Shown here piece after piece: positions 1 through 11,018 of a stretch of 64,000 nt of DNA. Below the pieces are notes generated by a model. That model saw nothing but the letters and a program-made list of their open reading frames with translations, was not told the origin of the DNA and did no database searches. Both the position numbers and the translations under genes were made by a program. Origin of the DNA: Neurospora intermedia (Eukaryota; Ascomycota; Sordariomycetes; Sordariales; Sordariaceae); contig BTPP01000001.1 of the NCBI GenBank assembly GCA_037102815.1, positions 3,497,001 to 3,561,000 of the forward strand, in the 5' to 3' direction. Within the stretch, counting starts at the first letter, position 1; each line of letters begins with the position of its first letter.

Positions 1-1528
1 TTGGCGTCCATCGCTAGCCTCAGTGCAGCGACCCCGACGCCAACCGAACGGGAGCAACCACACAAGCGGGCTGATCTCCCTGCTGTCACGGTCTCCGGAA
101 ATGGTGAGTGGTTCTGGCTTATGGAAGATGTTACCTTTCAACAAGAGGAGATGCTGATTATTTGTTGATAGCCTTCTGGAAGGGCAAGGAGCGCTTCTAT
201 ATCAGAGGAATCGACTACCAGCCGGGAGGATCGTCCGGCATGACGGATCCCTTGGCCGATCTCGACATGTGCAAGCGCGACGTTGCCGAGTTCAAAAAGC
301 TGGGAGTCAACACCATCCGTGTCTACATGGTGGACAACTCCAAGAAGCACGACGATTGCATGAACCTTTTGGCCGATGCCGGAATTTATGTCGTTATTGA
401 CGCCAACACCCCCCTGTACTCGCTTAACCGTTACGACCCCCATCAGTCCTACAATGACAAGTACCTCCAGAGCGTTTTCGCCACAATCGACGCTTTTGCC
501 AAGTACGACAACACCCTTGCCTTCTTCTCGGGCAACGAGGTCATCAACGATGTGGTCAACAGCACCCTGGCAGCCAAATATGTCAAGGCCACCACTCGTG
601 ATATGCGCCAGTATATTGGCAACCGTGGTTACAGAAAGATTCCTGTTGGATACTCGGCTGCGGATGTCTCTCAGAACCGCATGCAGCTCGCCAGCTACAT
701 GAACTGCGGAACTGACGACGAGAGAAGCGACTTCTTCGCCTTCGTAAGTTTTCCTTTGGGTCGATTGGGCAGTTCAGAACCTGACATGAGATACAGAACG
801 ATTATTCCTGGTGCAGCTCGAACTTCGTGGACTCCGGCTGGGACCAAAAGGTGAAAATGTTCACCGGTTATGGCATCCCCATCTTGTAAGTCTTCACTTT
901 TCTCAGAGAAATCTGCCAAATCAGCATATCTGACCTTTTCATAAGCCTTTCTGAGTATGGCTGCATCACTCACACCCGCGACTTCGCCGAAATTGGGGCT
1001 CTTATGAGCGACAAGATGACCAGTGTCTACTCGGGAGGTCTTATGTACGAGTATGCGGTGGAGGAGAACGGATACGGAATTGCCAAGCTCGGCCCTGGAA
1101 GCAAGGTTGAGGAGAAGCCCGAATTTGCCAACTTCGCCAAGGCCATGAGCAAGTACCCCGTTCCCACGGGTGATGGCGGCTTCACCTCGACTACCAAGGC
1201 CGCTGCTTGCCCCACCAAGGACTCCAACTGGCTCGTTGACTCTACTCTGCTCCCCGCTATCCCCGACGGTGCCAAGAAGTTCATGAAGGACGGCGCTGGA
1301 ACTGGTCCGGGTCTGAATGGTGAGGGCTCTCAGCAGGCCCAGGGTACCAGCACTGGCGACGCGGAACCGGGTTCTGGATCTCCCACAAACACTGCTTCTC
1401 CCTCCGGCAGCGTCGAGAGCCAGAAGAAGTCCGGAAGCACCCGCGGTATCGGTTCCGTTGACAAGGCTCCTTTCGTCGTCACCGGATTGGTCATGTTCTT
1501 CACCTTGACCGGCACCCTTCTTCTCTAG
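1..1528 (+). CDS. GH72 beta-1,3-glucanosyltransferase (GAS/GEL family), 5' partial
   Basis: Cell-wall remodelling enzyme that cuts beta-1,3-glucan and joins the new reducing end to another chain at the cell surface. Exons read as <1-103, 172-743, 797-885 and 946-1528, with introns of 68, 53 and 60 nt; the start and most of the signal peptide lie upstream of the window, leaving 448 residues here. The first exon gives a Thr/Pro-rich stretch, then the GH72 domain opens with FYIRGIDYQPGG. FFSGNEVIND carries the acid/base Glu and PIFLSEYGC the nucleophile Glu; the last junction falls inside this second motif. The C-terminus is a Ser/Gly/Thr-rich linker (about 1310-1440) and a hydrophobic tail (VTGLVMFFTLTGTLLL), as in a GPI-attachment signal. 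I see no Cys-rich CBM43/X8 module, so it resembles the short GEL subgroup. The family is certain; the paralogue is not named. Confidence 0.93.
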
Positions 1529-2674
1529 GTTAAGAAACGATGCAGCTTGACGTTTGCTAAATCTACAAGTTGATGATGAGGTGTTGAAAGCTTTCGTCCA
1601 GCTGAATTTCGCAGCGCAATGTATAGTATAGAATAATGTTTTTTTTTTCTCCCAAACCTTCTTGTCAAGAACGTGACAAGTATAGTCCATTGAGACACAA
1701 TGTCTTCGAGTTTGGATTCTATTGTAAATACCTACATCTGGAAGTAGTTCCAGAGTCTTTTTTTTTCTTGGGATATTCTGTCAACCTGCTGATTACATCG
1801 ACTGGTAAGGCGTGTTGAATGTCCACTTGTATTGTCAAATATCCTAGTTCCTTTTGCTTACCAACCTCAAGAAAAGCAGAATGGTCGGTATATAACTCAC
1901 CTTCCTCATTCGCAGCAAGAATGGAGTGCTTCACAAGTCTACCCTGTCCGTACCTTCTTTAACGAAGGGAGGACAAACACCATTGGACAAAGTCTGGACC
2001 ACCTGCAGCCGCCGTGCTTGCCCTTCATACTTAAGCGACCAGTACAGACCAAGGTGACAGGATCTCCTCCAGACCATGTATATCACTCACCGAGCCCAAC
2101 ACTGGTCTCTTTAGTTAAGCAAGGGTCTCTCTGCAGTGTGCCGTACCCGACCCCGGTTCTCGAAGAGGCCCCGTGTTCAACTCGGTTGCAGGTCATGAAA
2201 TTCTTTCGAGCAAAGCCGGGATTTTGGTATGCTGCTAACGACTTTCTGTGTTTGCTCCCTACTAGGATGGGGAATGGTGCCCGGGCTCTGGTACAGTTAA
2301 CTTATTCTTCTTTTTTGGGGGTTTTTTTCTTTTCTTTTTTCGGGTTTTTTTTTTCGTTGTTGTTCTGTTCTTCCCGCACTATCTGTTTTTCTGTGTCACA
2401 CCTGGTGAATAAGATCAAGACGAGACCGGAGGACCTAGTGTAAGAGGTGGTGGCTGTCTGCAAAATAAAACACGAAATAGTCTGATCAATCACCAACACG
2501 AAGAAAACTGATTTCTGTTCCCATCCATATCTCCAAGTATCACATCAACAGCCCAGAACCCCATTCATCCTCCACACCTTTAAACCCCAACAAGTCTTCC
2601 CACCCTCATCCCCCCCTCCCCCCACCATGGACGGCTCCTCTTACTCCCCATTGCGCAAGCTTTCTTCCAAAACT
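1529..2674. other. Convergent intergenic region, no gene seen
   Basis: Lies between the 3' ends of the GH72 gene (+) and the sulfoxide reductase gene (-), so it should hold both 3' UTRs. It has several T-runs (around 1640, 1759, 2310-2360). An open frame across 1832-2443 has no ATG start, low complexity and Phe runs made by the T tracts; I do not consider it a gene. Confidence 0.6.
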
Positions 2675-3849
2675 TCAAGGCCAGTCACAGCTACTGCCCA
2701 CCAAATCCGCCAACCTCTCCAACCACATCTTATCGACCTCATCGAACCCGTTCAGCTCCGCACAGTCCACATCGATGATAGCCACCACCCTACCATCCAC
2801 AACAATGGGAACCACAAGCTCGCTCTTGCTGTCGCCGTCGCAGGCAATGTGGCCGGGAAAGGCGTCGACGTCGGGAACGAGCTGGGTGGTCTTGGTGGCG
2901 GCGGCGGCACCGCATACGCCCCTGCCGAAGGCGATGGTTTGGCAGGCTACTTTACCTTGAAAAGGGCCTAGGATGAGTTCGGTGGTGGAGGGGTGGTTGA
3001 GGGTGTAGAAGCCTATGTGGGCGGGTGTTAATTTGGATTTGGGAGAGGTTAAAGGAAGAGAGGGGAAGAGGTGAGGAGAGAGAGTCAAATGTGTAGTGAG
3101 ATGGGGCATATAGAAGTGTTTGACAGGCAAAGTAGTAACGCAGTGAAAAGAGGGAGATGCTGTATAAAAAGGACAGGAAGTTTTTGACGAAGCAAGGTGA
3201 GATGAAAATTGAAAGGAGAGAGATAACGACCGTCGAACAAGCAGAGGTAGGAAGAAAAAGCTGGATGGGATCTTGAACAAAGATGAACACAATAAATACT
3301 TACCAGCCCAGTTGACCTGGTTGCTCGGAGCCGGAAGAGACTTGAAAGCGTGCCAGAGAAGGGCAGCGCAGTTGGACAAATTGCTATTTTTAAGAGAAAG
3401 AGTACATTAGCACTATGTAATGAGGATCTTGTACGTTCCATCTGTTGTTTTCAGGACGGACCACCCCCGAGAAGGGGCTGTGAAGTACACTTGGGAGCCA
3501 ACGTTGACTTACCAAACCTAACGAATGTCAATCATTCAGGTCACTTTTTTAGACATTGTTCCTTCTTGATGTGGTGGTGCAAGCAGGCTCGGTTGCTCAT
3601 CTTACCCAGTTCCTCTGCTCATAGAACAGACCTTCAGCTTGGTCGAGAACCTGCTGGTAGGCCTCTTCCTTGGTGACGTTGGCAGCAAAGTTGGAAGCGT
3701 CGGCGTGAACCTATAAGACGAAATACCGTGTTAGTCTCAACCGTCCTCAAGTTTGGAGAAGCTTGTAGTTAGTAGGTATGCGCGATGAGGTCTTCAACTC
3801 TCTTAAGACAATAAATAGATTGGACTGATTTGAGCTGTTCACGAACCAT
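2675..3849 (-). CDS. Free methionine-R-sulfoxide reductase (GAF domain, fRMsr)
   Basis: Reduces free L-methionine-(R)-sulfoxide with thioredoxin as donor; a cytosolic antioxidant enzyme. Exons in coding order: 3849-3847 (the ATG alone), 3710-3606, 3517-3513 (5 nt), 3383-3304 and 3012-2675, giving 176 aa against about 180 for the yeast enzyme. The joined protein keeps family blocks: YEQRNW+VC+NLSN, VNWAG+FYTL, LILGPFQGKVAC, GRGVCG, PDVDAFPGHIACDG and SELVVPI. Cys88, Cys98 and Cys122 match the three cysteines of the yeast active site in spacing (10 and 24). The 5-nt exon supplies Val and most of a Cys codon and has clean borders (ttag before, gtaagt after). The ATG-only first exon uses a gttcgt donor; exon 2 contains no Met, so translation must begin upstream, but this choice is the least certain part. 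Confidence 0.88.
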
Positions 3850-5455
3850 TTTGACGTATTATTATGACTCTCTTCTTCCTATGTACAAATCTTCAAAATC
3901 GACCAAGAGTGGTGGTGGTGTTGGACATCGAGGAAGCGAACTTTAACTTTTGAAATTTGTCATTCTTTAGTGTAATTCTGAATCCGGGGAAGTGGGGCCA
4001 GATGGCACTGCTCCGGTCCGTGCGGGACTGCCGCCCTACCGGCAGCCGATGGGCCGGTCCCGAGTGGCCCCCGGTCGATTCACGATTTCGATCCCCAAAG
4101 AGGACCGGACTGAATAACCAGCCGGATAAAGGAATCGAAAACAACTGTCTGGATACTACTTACTAGATGGCTTGGTGGTGGAAGGCTCGTCATCGTTTCA
4201 TGCTGGGAAGGATTCAGCTCGAGAACCCTTCTTGTGACGTTGTGCTAATGGCACCTTGTCTTGTATTAGTGATCTGGTCCTTGACATGTGCTGTCTAAGT
4301 TACCCGAACCAAGGTCTAGAAGATGCCCAAATGTTTATTGAGACGGCGGCGGGAACTATTTTTGCAGTACAGCAGCTCGCTTTGCAGTGAACGTCAAATC
4401 ATGGACAAGTGATTGGTTCGATGGGCACCGTTCGTCGTCTTCCATCATTCATTAAAGTTTCCCGTCGGGTGGGTGTTAACCAATTCTTCCATCTCATGGC
4501 GGCATCTTCCGGAATGTCGCTCTATCAAGTTTAGTTGTGAAACATCACAGGTTTTCCGAGCGGCATCTTGGACATTGTTCTTTGCTCTTGTACGCGGTGT
4601 CGGGTCCCTTCGAATATATTCTTGAAGATAGTGTTGCTGTCGTTCCGCACAGTGATTGCCGTCACTCGTTCATTTATCCATTCAGGTTGGTATGAATACC
4701 AGCTCTAGGTTGATCGCTGCTTAGGTGGTTCTTTGCGTCGAAGTAAAGAAAGGTGAGGTCTGGTAAGTGCCCCTGGTTGAATGGAAGAAGTTCGGCACCT
4801 CAGAGCTTCGCTTGCCAAGACTTTAATCGTAGCTGTACATATTTAGCCCCACCCCTCCCGTCCCTCTGTTTCCATTCCACGCCCAGTCCCGCCTGTCCCT
4901 CTTTCATCTCAATGCACTCACTGCAGTGCACCTAAAGGAAGAGGTACAAGTTCGACTTACAAAGTTAACGGAATCACAAGTTGTTGGAAGCCCCGACGAC
5001 ACCATTTACGCTCGTCTATTTCCATCATTCATCAATATACTTCTCTACGATTCCCATACTATAGACCTTTCACGAATATCACCATTGCCGTGGCAACCAG
5101 CGGATTATAGCTGCCTCAGGCATAGAACAGAACCTCTTAGGCATCCTAACGCGAAGGCAGTGGACAGGGGCGCCAAGAGCTGTGGCCCGTGACGTGAGCG
5201 ACGCGCGACACGGGAATTTTTGTGTCTTTTGGCCTGGAGCCGGATCCCGGCTGGCAAGCACTGTAGAGTACTAGCAGTGCCGGCTGGAGAGGTGTGGTAG
5301 CCTTGTTCCCGTCATCTTGAAGGGTGTCTGCCGCCACCGTCAGTACCAGAGCAAGCAGCCCCTCGCAAAAAGCACGACTTCACCCAAACCCAAACCTCTG
5401 CTGATTTGATTGTTTCTGCCATCTTCAATCGCGCGCCGCTGTGCCGTCGCTCATC
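3850..5455. other. Divergent intergenic region, promoters of fRMsr and Spt16
   Basis: About 1.6 kb between two divergent gene starts. The right end (about 5200-5455) is C/T- and CG-rich, as a Spt16 promoter and leader would be. A GC-rich patch at 3970-4110 contains short open frames on both strands but no family resemblance or splice structure. No RNA gene was recognised. Confidence 0.55.
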
Positions 5456-8400
5456 ATGGCAGACATCAAAATCGACAGCAAGGTCTTCCAGGAGCGCGTC
5501 TCGCACTTCTACAATGCCTGGAAGGCCGACAAGCGCTCCGGAGACGCTCTCTTCGGTGGCGTCTCTTCCATCGTCATTCTGATGGGCAAGGTCGACGAGA
5601 ACCCCGAGTTTCACAAGAACAATGCTATCCATGTGAGTTTTGCCCTCTGAAGAGCCCGCTCGGCGTGCGCTGGCTGTACGTCTGGCGGGCCATTCCAGTC
5701 AAATGACAGCTGCTGATAGCTCTACGTAAAGTTCTGGCTGCTAGGTTACGAGTTCCCGACGACCCTCATGCTGTTTACCCTCGACACCATTTACATTCTC
5801 ACCACCCAAAAGAAAGGTTCGCCCGGTATTCCCGACCCAAGAACGCGGGCAAACTATCTGACATGTTAATAGCCAAGTACCTCGACCAAGTGAAGGGCGG
5901 CAGATACCCCGTTGAGGTCCTCGTGCGAGGCAAGGACGCCGCCGAGAACGAGAAGCTTTTCATCAAAATCACGGATGCCATTAAGGCTGCGGGCGTAAGT
6001 TACATCCCGTCTTGGGCCCATATCAACATCTCGGTGCGGTTCTAACAAACTTCCGCTCCTTATAGAAGAAGGTTGGCGTCCTCACCAAGGACACCTCCAA
6101 GGGCCCCTTTATCGACGAATGGAAGAAGGTCTATGCCGATAACTGCAAGGATGTGGAGGAGGTTGACGTTGCCCAGGCTCTGTCTGCTGGCGCCTTCTCT
6201 GTCAAGGATGAAACCGAGCTTCGCGCCATGCGCACCTCGTCCAAGGCTTGCGTCGCCCTCTTGACCCCTTACTTCCTCGACGAAATGTCCAATATCCTCG
6301 ACCAAGATAAGAAGATCAAACACAGCGCGCTAGCCGATAAGGTCTTCAACAAACTGGAAGACGATAAGTTTTGGAAGACCGTCGAGCTGCCCAACCGACA
6401 GAAGCTCCCGGCTGACCTCGATCCCGAGCAGCTGGACTGGATTCTTGGACCGATTGTCCAAAGTGGTGGCAAATTTGACCTGAAGTGGCAGGCTGATTCT
6501 GACAATGATATACTCCACCCGGGAATTATCATCGCGGCTATGGGTCTCAGATACAAGTCCTATTGCTCCCAAATCGCCAGAACTTTCATGGTCGACCCCA
6601 ACAAGTCCCAAGAAAGCAACTACAAGTTCCTACTTGCTGTCCACAACCTCATTCTCAAGGAGATCCGGGATGGTGCCATTGTCAAGGATGTTTACACCAA
6701 GGCCTACAACTTTGTGCGGTCTAAGAAGCCCGATCTTGAGAAGCACTTTCTTAAGAATGTCGGTTTTGGAATCGGCCTCGAGAACAAGGACCCGACCTTG
6801 ATTCTCAACAACAAGAACACCCGTACCCTCAAGGATGGCATGACACTGGTTGTCACCACCGGCTTCAGTGATATCCAGAACCCCAATCCCCAGGACAAGA
6901 ACAGCAAGGTTTATTCCTTGATCCTTTCCGATACGATCCGTGTCACTAGCTCCGAGCCGGTGGTGTTTACTGGCGAGGCGCCTGTCGATGTTGATGCCAC
7001 CTCGTTCTTCTTCAAAGATGAGGAAGAAGCACAGCCCACACCGAAGAAGGAGAAGCGGGACTCTAGGGTGGGTGCCGTTGCAACCAAGAACATCACCAGC
7101 ACTCGTCTACGCTCTGAGCGTAATACAACGGTAGATGAGGACGCGGACAAGAGACGTCGCGAGCATCAGAAGGAACTTGCACAGAAGAAACAAAAGGAAG
7201 GTTTGGCCAAATACGCCGAGTCAACCGCTGACGAAAATGGCGTCGAAATCAAGAAGTTCAAGCGCTTCGAATCTTACAAGCGGGATAATCAATTCCCGCC
7301 CAAGGTTAAGGATATGGGCATCGTGATTGATCAAAAGAACGCGACCATAGTACTGCCTGTTATGGGCAGGCCGGTACCCTTCCATATCAACACCATCAAG
7401 AACGCAAGCAAGAGTGACGAGGGCGAGTGGTCATTCTTGAGAATCAACTTCCTATCTCCTGGCCAGGGTGTGGGTCGGAAGGATGAGCAGCCCTTCGAAG
7501 ATGCATCTGCACACTTCGTCAGGAGCTTGACTTTCAAATCAACTGATGGCGACAGATATGCTGACATTGCAAACCAAATCTCGAACCTCAAACGAGACGC
7601 TGTCAAGAAGGAGCAGGAGAAGAAGGATATGGAGGATGTCGTTGAGCAGGACAAGCTCGTTGAAATCAGAAGTAAGTCGCTTACCCGGAACGATTGTCAT
7701 CGCAACATACTAATCAGCTATCTATCAGACCGTCGACCCGCCGTATTGGATAATGTCTTCATCCGGCCGGCCATGGAGGGCAAGCGTGTGCCTGGTAAGG
7801 TGGAAATTCACCAGAACGGTATTCGCTACCAGTCACCTCTCAGCACAACGCAACGCGTGGATATCCTCTTTTCCAACGTTCGCCACCTCTTCTTCCAACC
7901 ATGTCAGCACGAGTTGATCGTGATCATCCACATCCACCTCAAGGATCCCATTATCATTGGAAACAAGAAGAAGACGAAGGATGTCCAATTTTACAGGGAA
8001 GCTACCGACATTCAGTTCGACGAGACCGGCAACCGGAAGCGCAAGTATCGTTATGGTGATGAGGATGAGTTCGAGGCTGAACAGGAGGAACGCCGGCGCC
8101 GCGCAGAGCTGGATCGCCTGTTCAAGTCGTTCGCGGAAAAGATTGCCGAGGCGGGCCGCAACGAAGGCATTGAGGTGGACATGCCACTCCGTGACCTTGG
8201 TTTCAACGGTGTACCGTTCCGCAGTAACGTGTACATCCAGCCCACCACGGAGTGTCTCATCCAGATCACCGAACCTCCATTTATGGTCATCACTCTTGAG
8301 GACATTGAAGTCGCACATCTGGAACGTGTTCAGTTCGGTCTCAAAAACTTTGATCTGGTGTTTGTCTTCAAGGACTTCACAAGGCCACCATACCACATCA

Positions 8401-8837
8401 ACACGATTCCTGTCGAGTCTTTGGAAGACGTCAAGGAGTTCCTTGACTCGTCCGACATTGCCTTCTCAGAGGGTCCTCTCAACCTCAACTGGGGTGTCAT
8501 TATGAAAACGGTCACTGCCAATACCCACCAATTTTTCTTGGATGGCGGCTGGGGCTTCCTGCAGAACGACAGCGACGACGATGAAGTGGAGGAGGAGGAA
8601 GAGGAGAGCGCCTTCGAGATTGACGAGAGCGAATTGGAGGACGCTTCCGAGTCCAGCGAAGAGGATTCCGAGTACGACTCCAACGCCTCGGAGGAGGCCA
8701 GCGATGAGGCAGAAGACAGCGAGGAAGAGGAGGGCGAGGATTGGGATGAGCTGGAGAGGAAGGCCAAGAAGCGTGACAGGGAGAGCGGCTTCGACGACGA
8801 GGAGGAACGCGCGGCACCCAAGAAGCGGAGAAAGTAG
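5456..8837 (+). CDS. spt16: FACT complex subunit Spt16
   Basis: Histone chaperone that, with Pob3, loosens and rebuilds nucleosomes during transcription and replication in the nucleus. Exons: 5456-5632, 5720-5816, 5873-5994, 6066-7671 and 7729-8837; 1036 aa, the usual Spt16 length. The N-terminal half is the aminopeptidase-like (inactive creatinase fold) domain starting MADIKIDSKVFQERV. Next come a charged linker rich in Lys/Glu (about 7110-7230), the middle domain with VEIHQNGIRY and the NTHQFFLDGGWGFL block, then a C-terminal tail almost wholly Asp/Glu/Ser ending in a basic KKRRK. The ATG is preceded by a pyrimidine-rich leader. The 57-nt intron at 7672-7728 has gtaagt, an actaat branch and a cag acceptor; it is in frame without a stop, so a naive reading would leave it in. 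Splicing restores EIRNRRPAVLDNVFIRPAMEGKR, as the family requires. Confidence 0.97.
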
Positions 8838-9690
8838 ACTGATTAGACTCGGTCTTCGTCCTCTTAAGCTCTTCTTTCTCGCGATATGACAAGGTTAATC
8901 GGTTGACTTTTATTTTCCTTGTGAGTTTGCATATCTTGGGAAAAGGGTTTCAAAATCGGGCCTGTGTACAAGTTTGGCTTTCTTCAGACTTTCCCTTTTT
9001 TTTTCCTCTTTCCTAGGTCGGCGTGGATCTGGTTTTGCGCAGTCTTTTCTTTTTCTTCCAATGGGCAAATTTGTCTGGCGTGCAAATGGGATATATTGTT
9101 TGGTACTGTAGTCGTATGAACAAAGTAGGTAGTAGTAAACTACTTCTTTCACATGATCTGACATGGTGAATGGTACCGTACTTTAGTTGAAGTCGTCACA
9201 CGAAATGAAAATGAGCTTGGGATTTTTTAAAGAATTGTGAATAAGATAATGAGACCTGCATCCCATAAAATGCATCTGTACTAAGTAGTAAAACGGAAAC
9301 TATACCAAACCCAAGACGCCGTTCAGTTATTGATATCCCAAAAAAGACTTGTGTAAGCGCGTGCTGAACTTCAAAACCCAGCGAAGTTTTCTGAAAACAA
9401 CAACAGGCAAAGCTCACAGAGGGCGATTCCGTTTTGAATCAGGAATCCCACCCTCTCTCCCTCTCTCTCTCTGTCTCCTTGTCTCCTGCTCCTCACCCTT
9501 CCCGCCTCTTCTATCTCATTTCATGTTTCGACCAGCCAGCCAGCCCCCGTCCCAGCCTCATCCCGCAGGGTAAGAATTTTCATCACATCCATCCAACCAT
9601 CCATCCATCTCACGGCGTAATTAGAGTCTAAATTATGTCTTCGTTCTTTGTGTGTTTTGTCTTACTTGGCTCGAGTTCTGGTTGCTCGTT
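8838..9690. other. Convergent intergenic region between Spt16 and Cdc50
   Basis: Holds the 3' UTRs of two convergent genes. There is a CT-repeat-rich tract at about 9450-9482 and a short (CCAT)n-like stretch near 9585-9610. The small open frames here have no recognisable content. Confidence 0.6.
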
Positions 9691-11018
9691 TCACGTCGAT
9701 CCAGCCTGAGCGGCCGAGGGCTGATTCCACGACAGGTACGACGGGTCGCCCAGCTTACGAGGCTTCCATATGAAGAAAGACAAGACAAAGTAGATGTCAA
9801 GAATGAGGCAGATGCCGCCGACAATGAGGAATATTATCCCTGGCCAGATGTTGCGGGCGCCCATGGCGGTGATGGTGGTGAGCACGATGGACTTGTGTCC
9901 GTTGTAAACGGTGGTGTTGAAGTTGTCGACAATTTCAATCCGGTAGTTGCCCGCCTTCATGGCGTCGCGCTCGTTCTTGCGCACCAGCTTGTAAAAGTCG
10001 GGCGAGGCAGCGAGCATCATCCAGTTCTGGAAGTCGGCCCAGTTCTTGAGGTCGGGAAGCTTGGTGTCGTTTGTGTAGCCGTTGGGCCAGGCTGCCTCCC
10101 AGTTGGGTGGGGGCACAATATCGGCCCGCGAGTACTTCGTCTCGCCGTATAGGTCCTTCAATCCCTCCCAGCTGATGTCGCCGGCCTTGTTGGACATGAC
10201 GTAGTCGGTAGAGTTTTGCTCGTTGTAGGGGTTGGAGAAGGTGTCGTTGAACATGGAATTGGCCACCACGCCGCACGGGTAAATGACCTTTCCGCTTCCT
10301 CGGGGGTCGAGATCCAGGGGCTTGCAGGTCGAGCCGTCGATAACATCCTTGGATACGGCATCGCCCAGAAGTTGCTTGGCGTTGAACGAGTTAACGTAGC
10401 GACGATGGTTCTGGTAGAAGTTGTCGAGATGGTAGTAGAAGCTGACGGGTGCCGGGAGTTCCTCGGGAATAGGGAATGAGATAACGCAAATGTTTCTTGG
10501 AGCCGTGATGCCGCTCCATTCGAAGGTTACGTTTTGCTCCTCAACATGCCATGTCGACATCTTCTTGGGGTCTAGGTTCGGATGGTCGGCCAGGGCTTTT
10601 GACGTGAAGTGCGACTTGATGTTATCGGCTGGAATCGGTTCCTTTGTGCCATTTCCTCTGGGCGCATCTCTGAGACAATTTGTGTAGTCGATACTGATAT
10701 CTCGAACCTAGAAAGATGGGTGGCATGGTCAGCGGCTGGTCGGACACTTTTTGCAGCAAGTGACAGGGGGCACATAAAAGAACCGGGGGGAAATACAGTG
10801 AAGGCGAGGTATGTCAAGTAGGCGCCAAACCCAAGATAGATGGCGGCGAGGACGGTGAAAATGGAGACGATAAGTTTGGGCGTGAGCACGCATTGCCAGG
10901 CGCGCATTCGTTGCTGGCGGAAAGCAGTGTTGGGTGGACGGTTCTTGGGAGCATCTGTCTCTGATGAGTTGCCGTCCTGGGAGCCATCGCGGCCGCCACG
11001 GCGACGGCGAGGTGCCAT
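9691..11018 (-). CDS. Cdc50/Lem3 family flippase subunit
   Basis: Non-catalytic partner of P4-ATPases, needed for their ER exit and for flipping aminophospholipids to the cytosolic leaflet. Two exons, 11018-10797 and 10707-9691, give 412 aa. A basic N-terminus (MAPRRRRGGRD) precedes a membrane segment at about residues 47-70. The 89-nt intron falls just after it, and the second exon begins VRDISIDYTNC, the usual start of the luminal domain. The luminal part has NxS/T sites (for example NVT, NDT, NST, NTT) and cysteines (CVISFP, STCKPL, YPCGVVANSMFND). The second membrane segment (about 360-390, IWPGIIFLIVGGICLIL) is followed by a short cytosolic tail. Start and stop are clear. Which of the usual fungal paralogues it is cannot be decided here. 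Confidence 0.94.

Noticed and set aside
695-1690. A 331-codon open frame antisense to the GH72 gene
   Set aside because: It lies opposite conserved glucanosyltransferase exons, runs through introns of the real gene and has no recognisable domain.
1832-2443. A 203-codon frame between the GH72 and fRMsr genes
   Set aside because: It starts at TTG, and its Phe runs come from poly-T tracts typical of 3' regions; no family match.
3893-4166. Opposed frames in a GC-rich patch upstream of Spt16, considered as a tRNA or small gene
   Set aside because: No cloverleaf with paired arms could be drawn and neither protein resembles a known family.
9434-10479. Plus-strand frames across the Cdc50 gene and its 3' flank
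   Set aside because: Shadows of the minus-strand Cdc50 coding sequence and of CT-repeat sequence.
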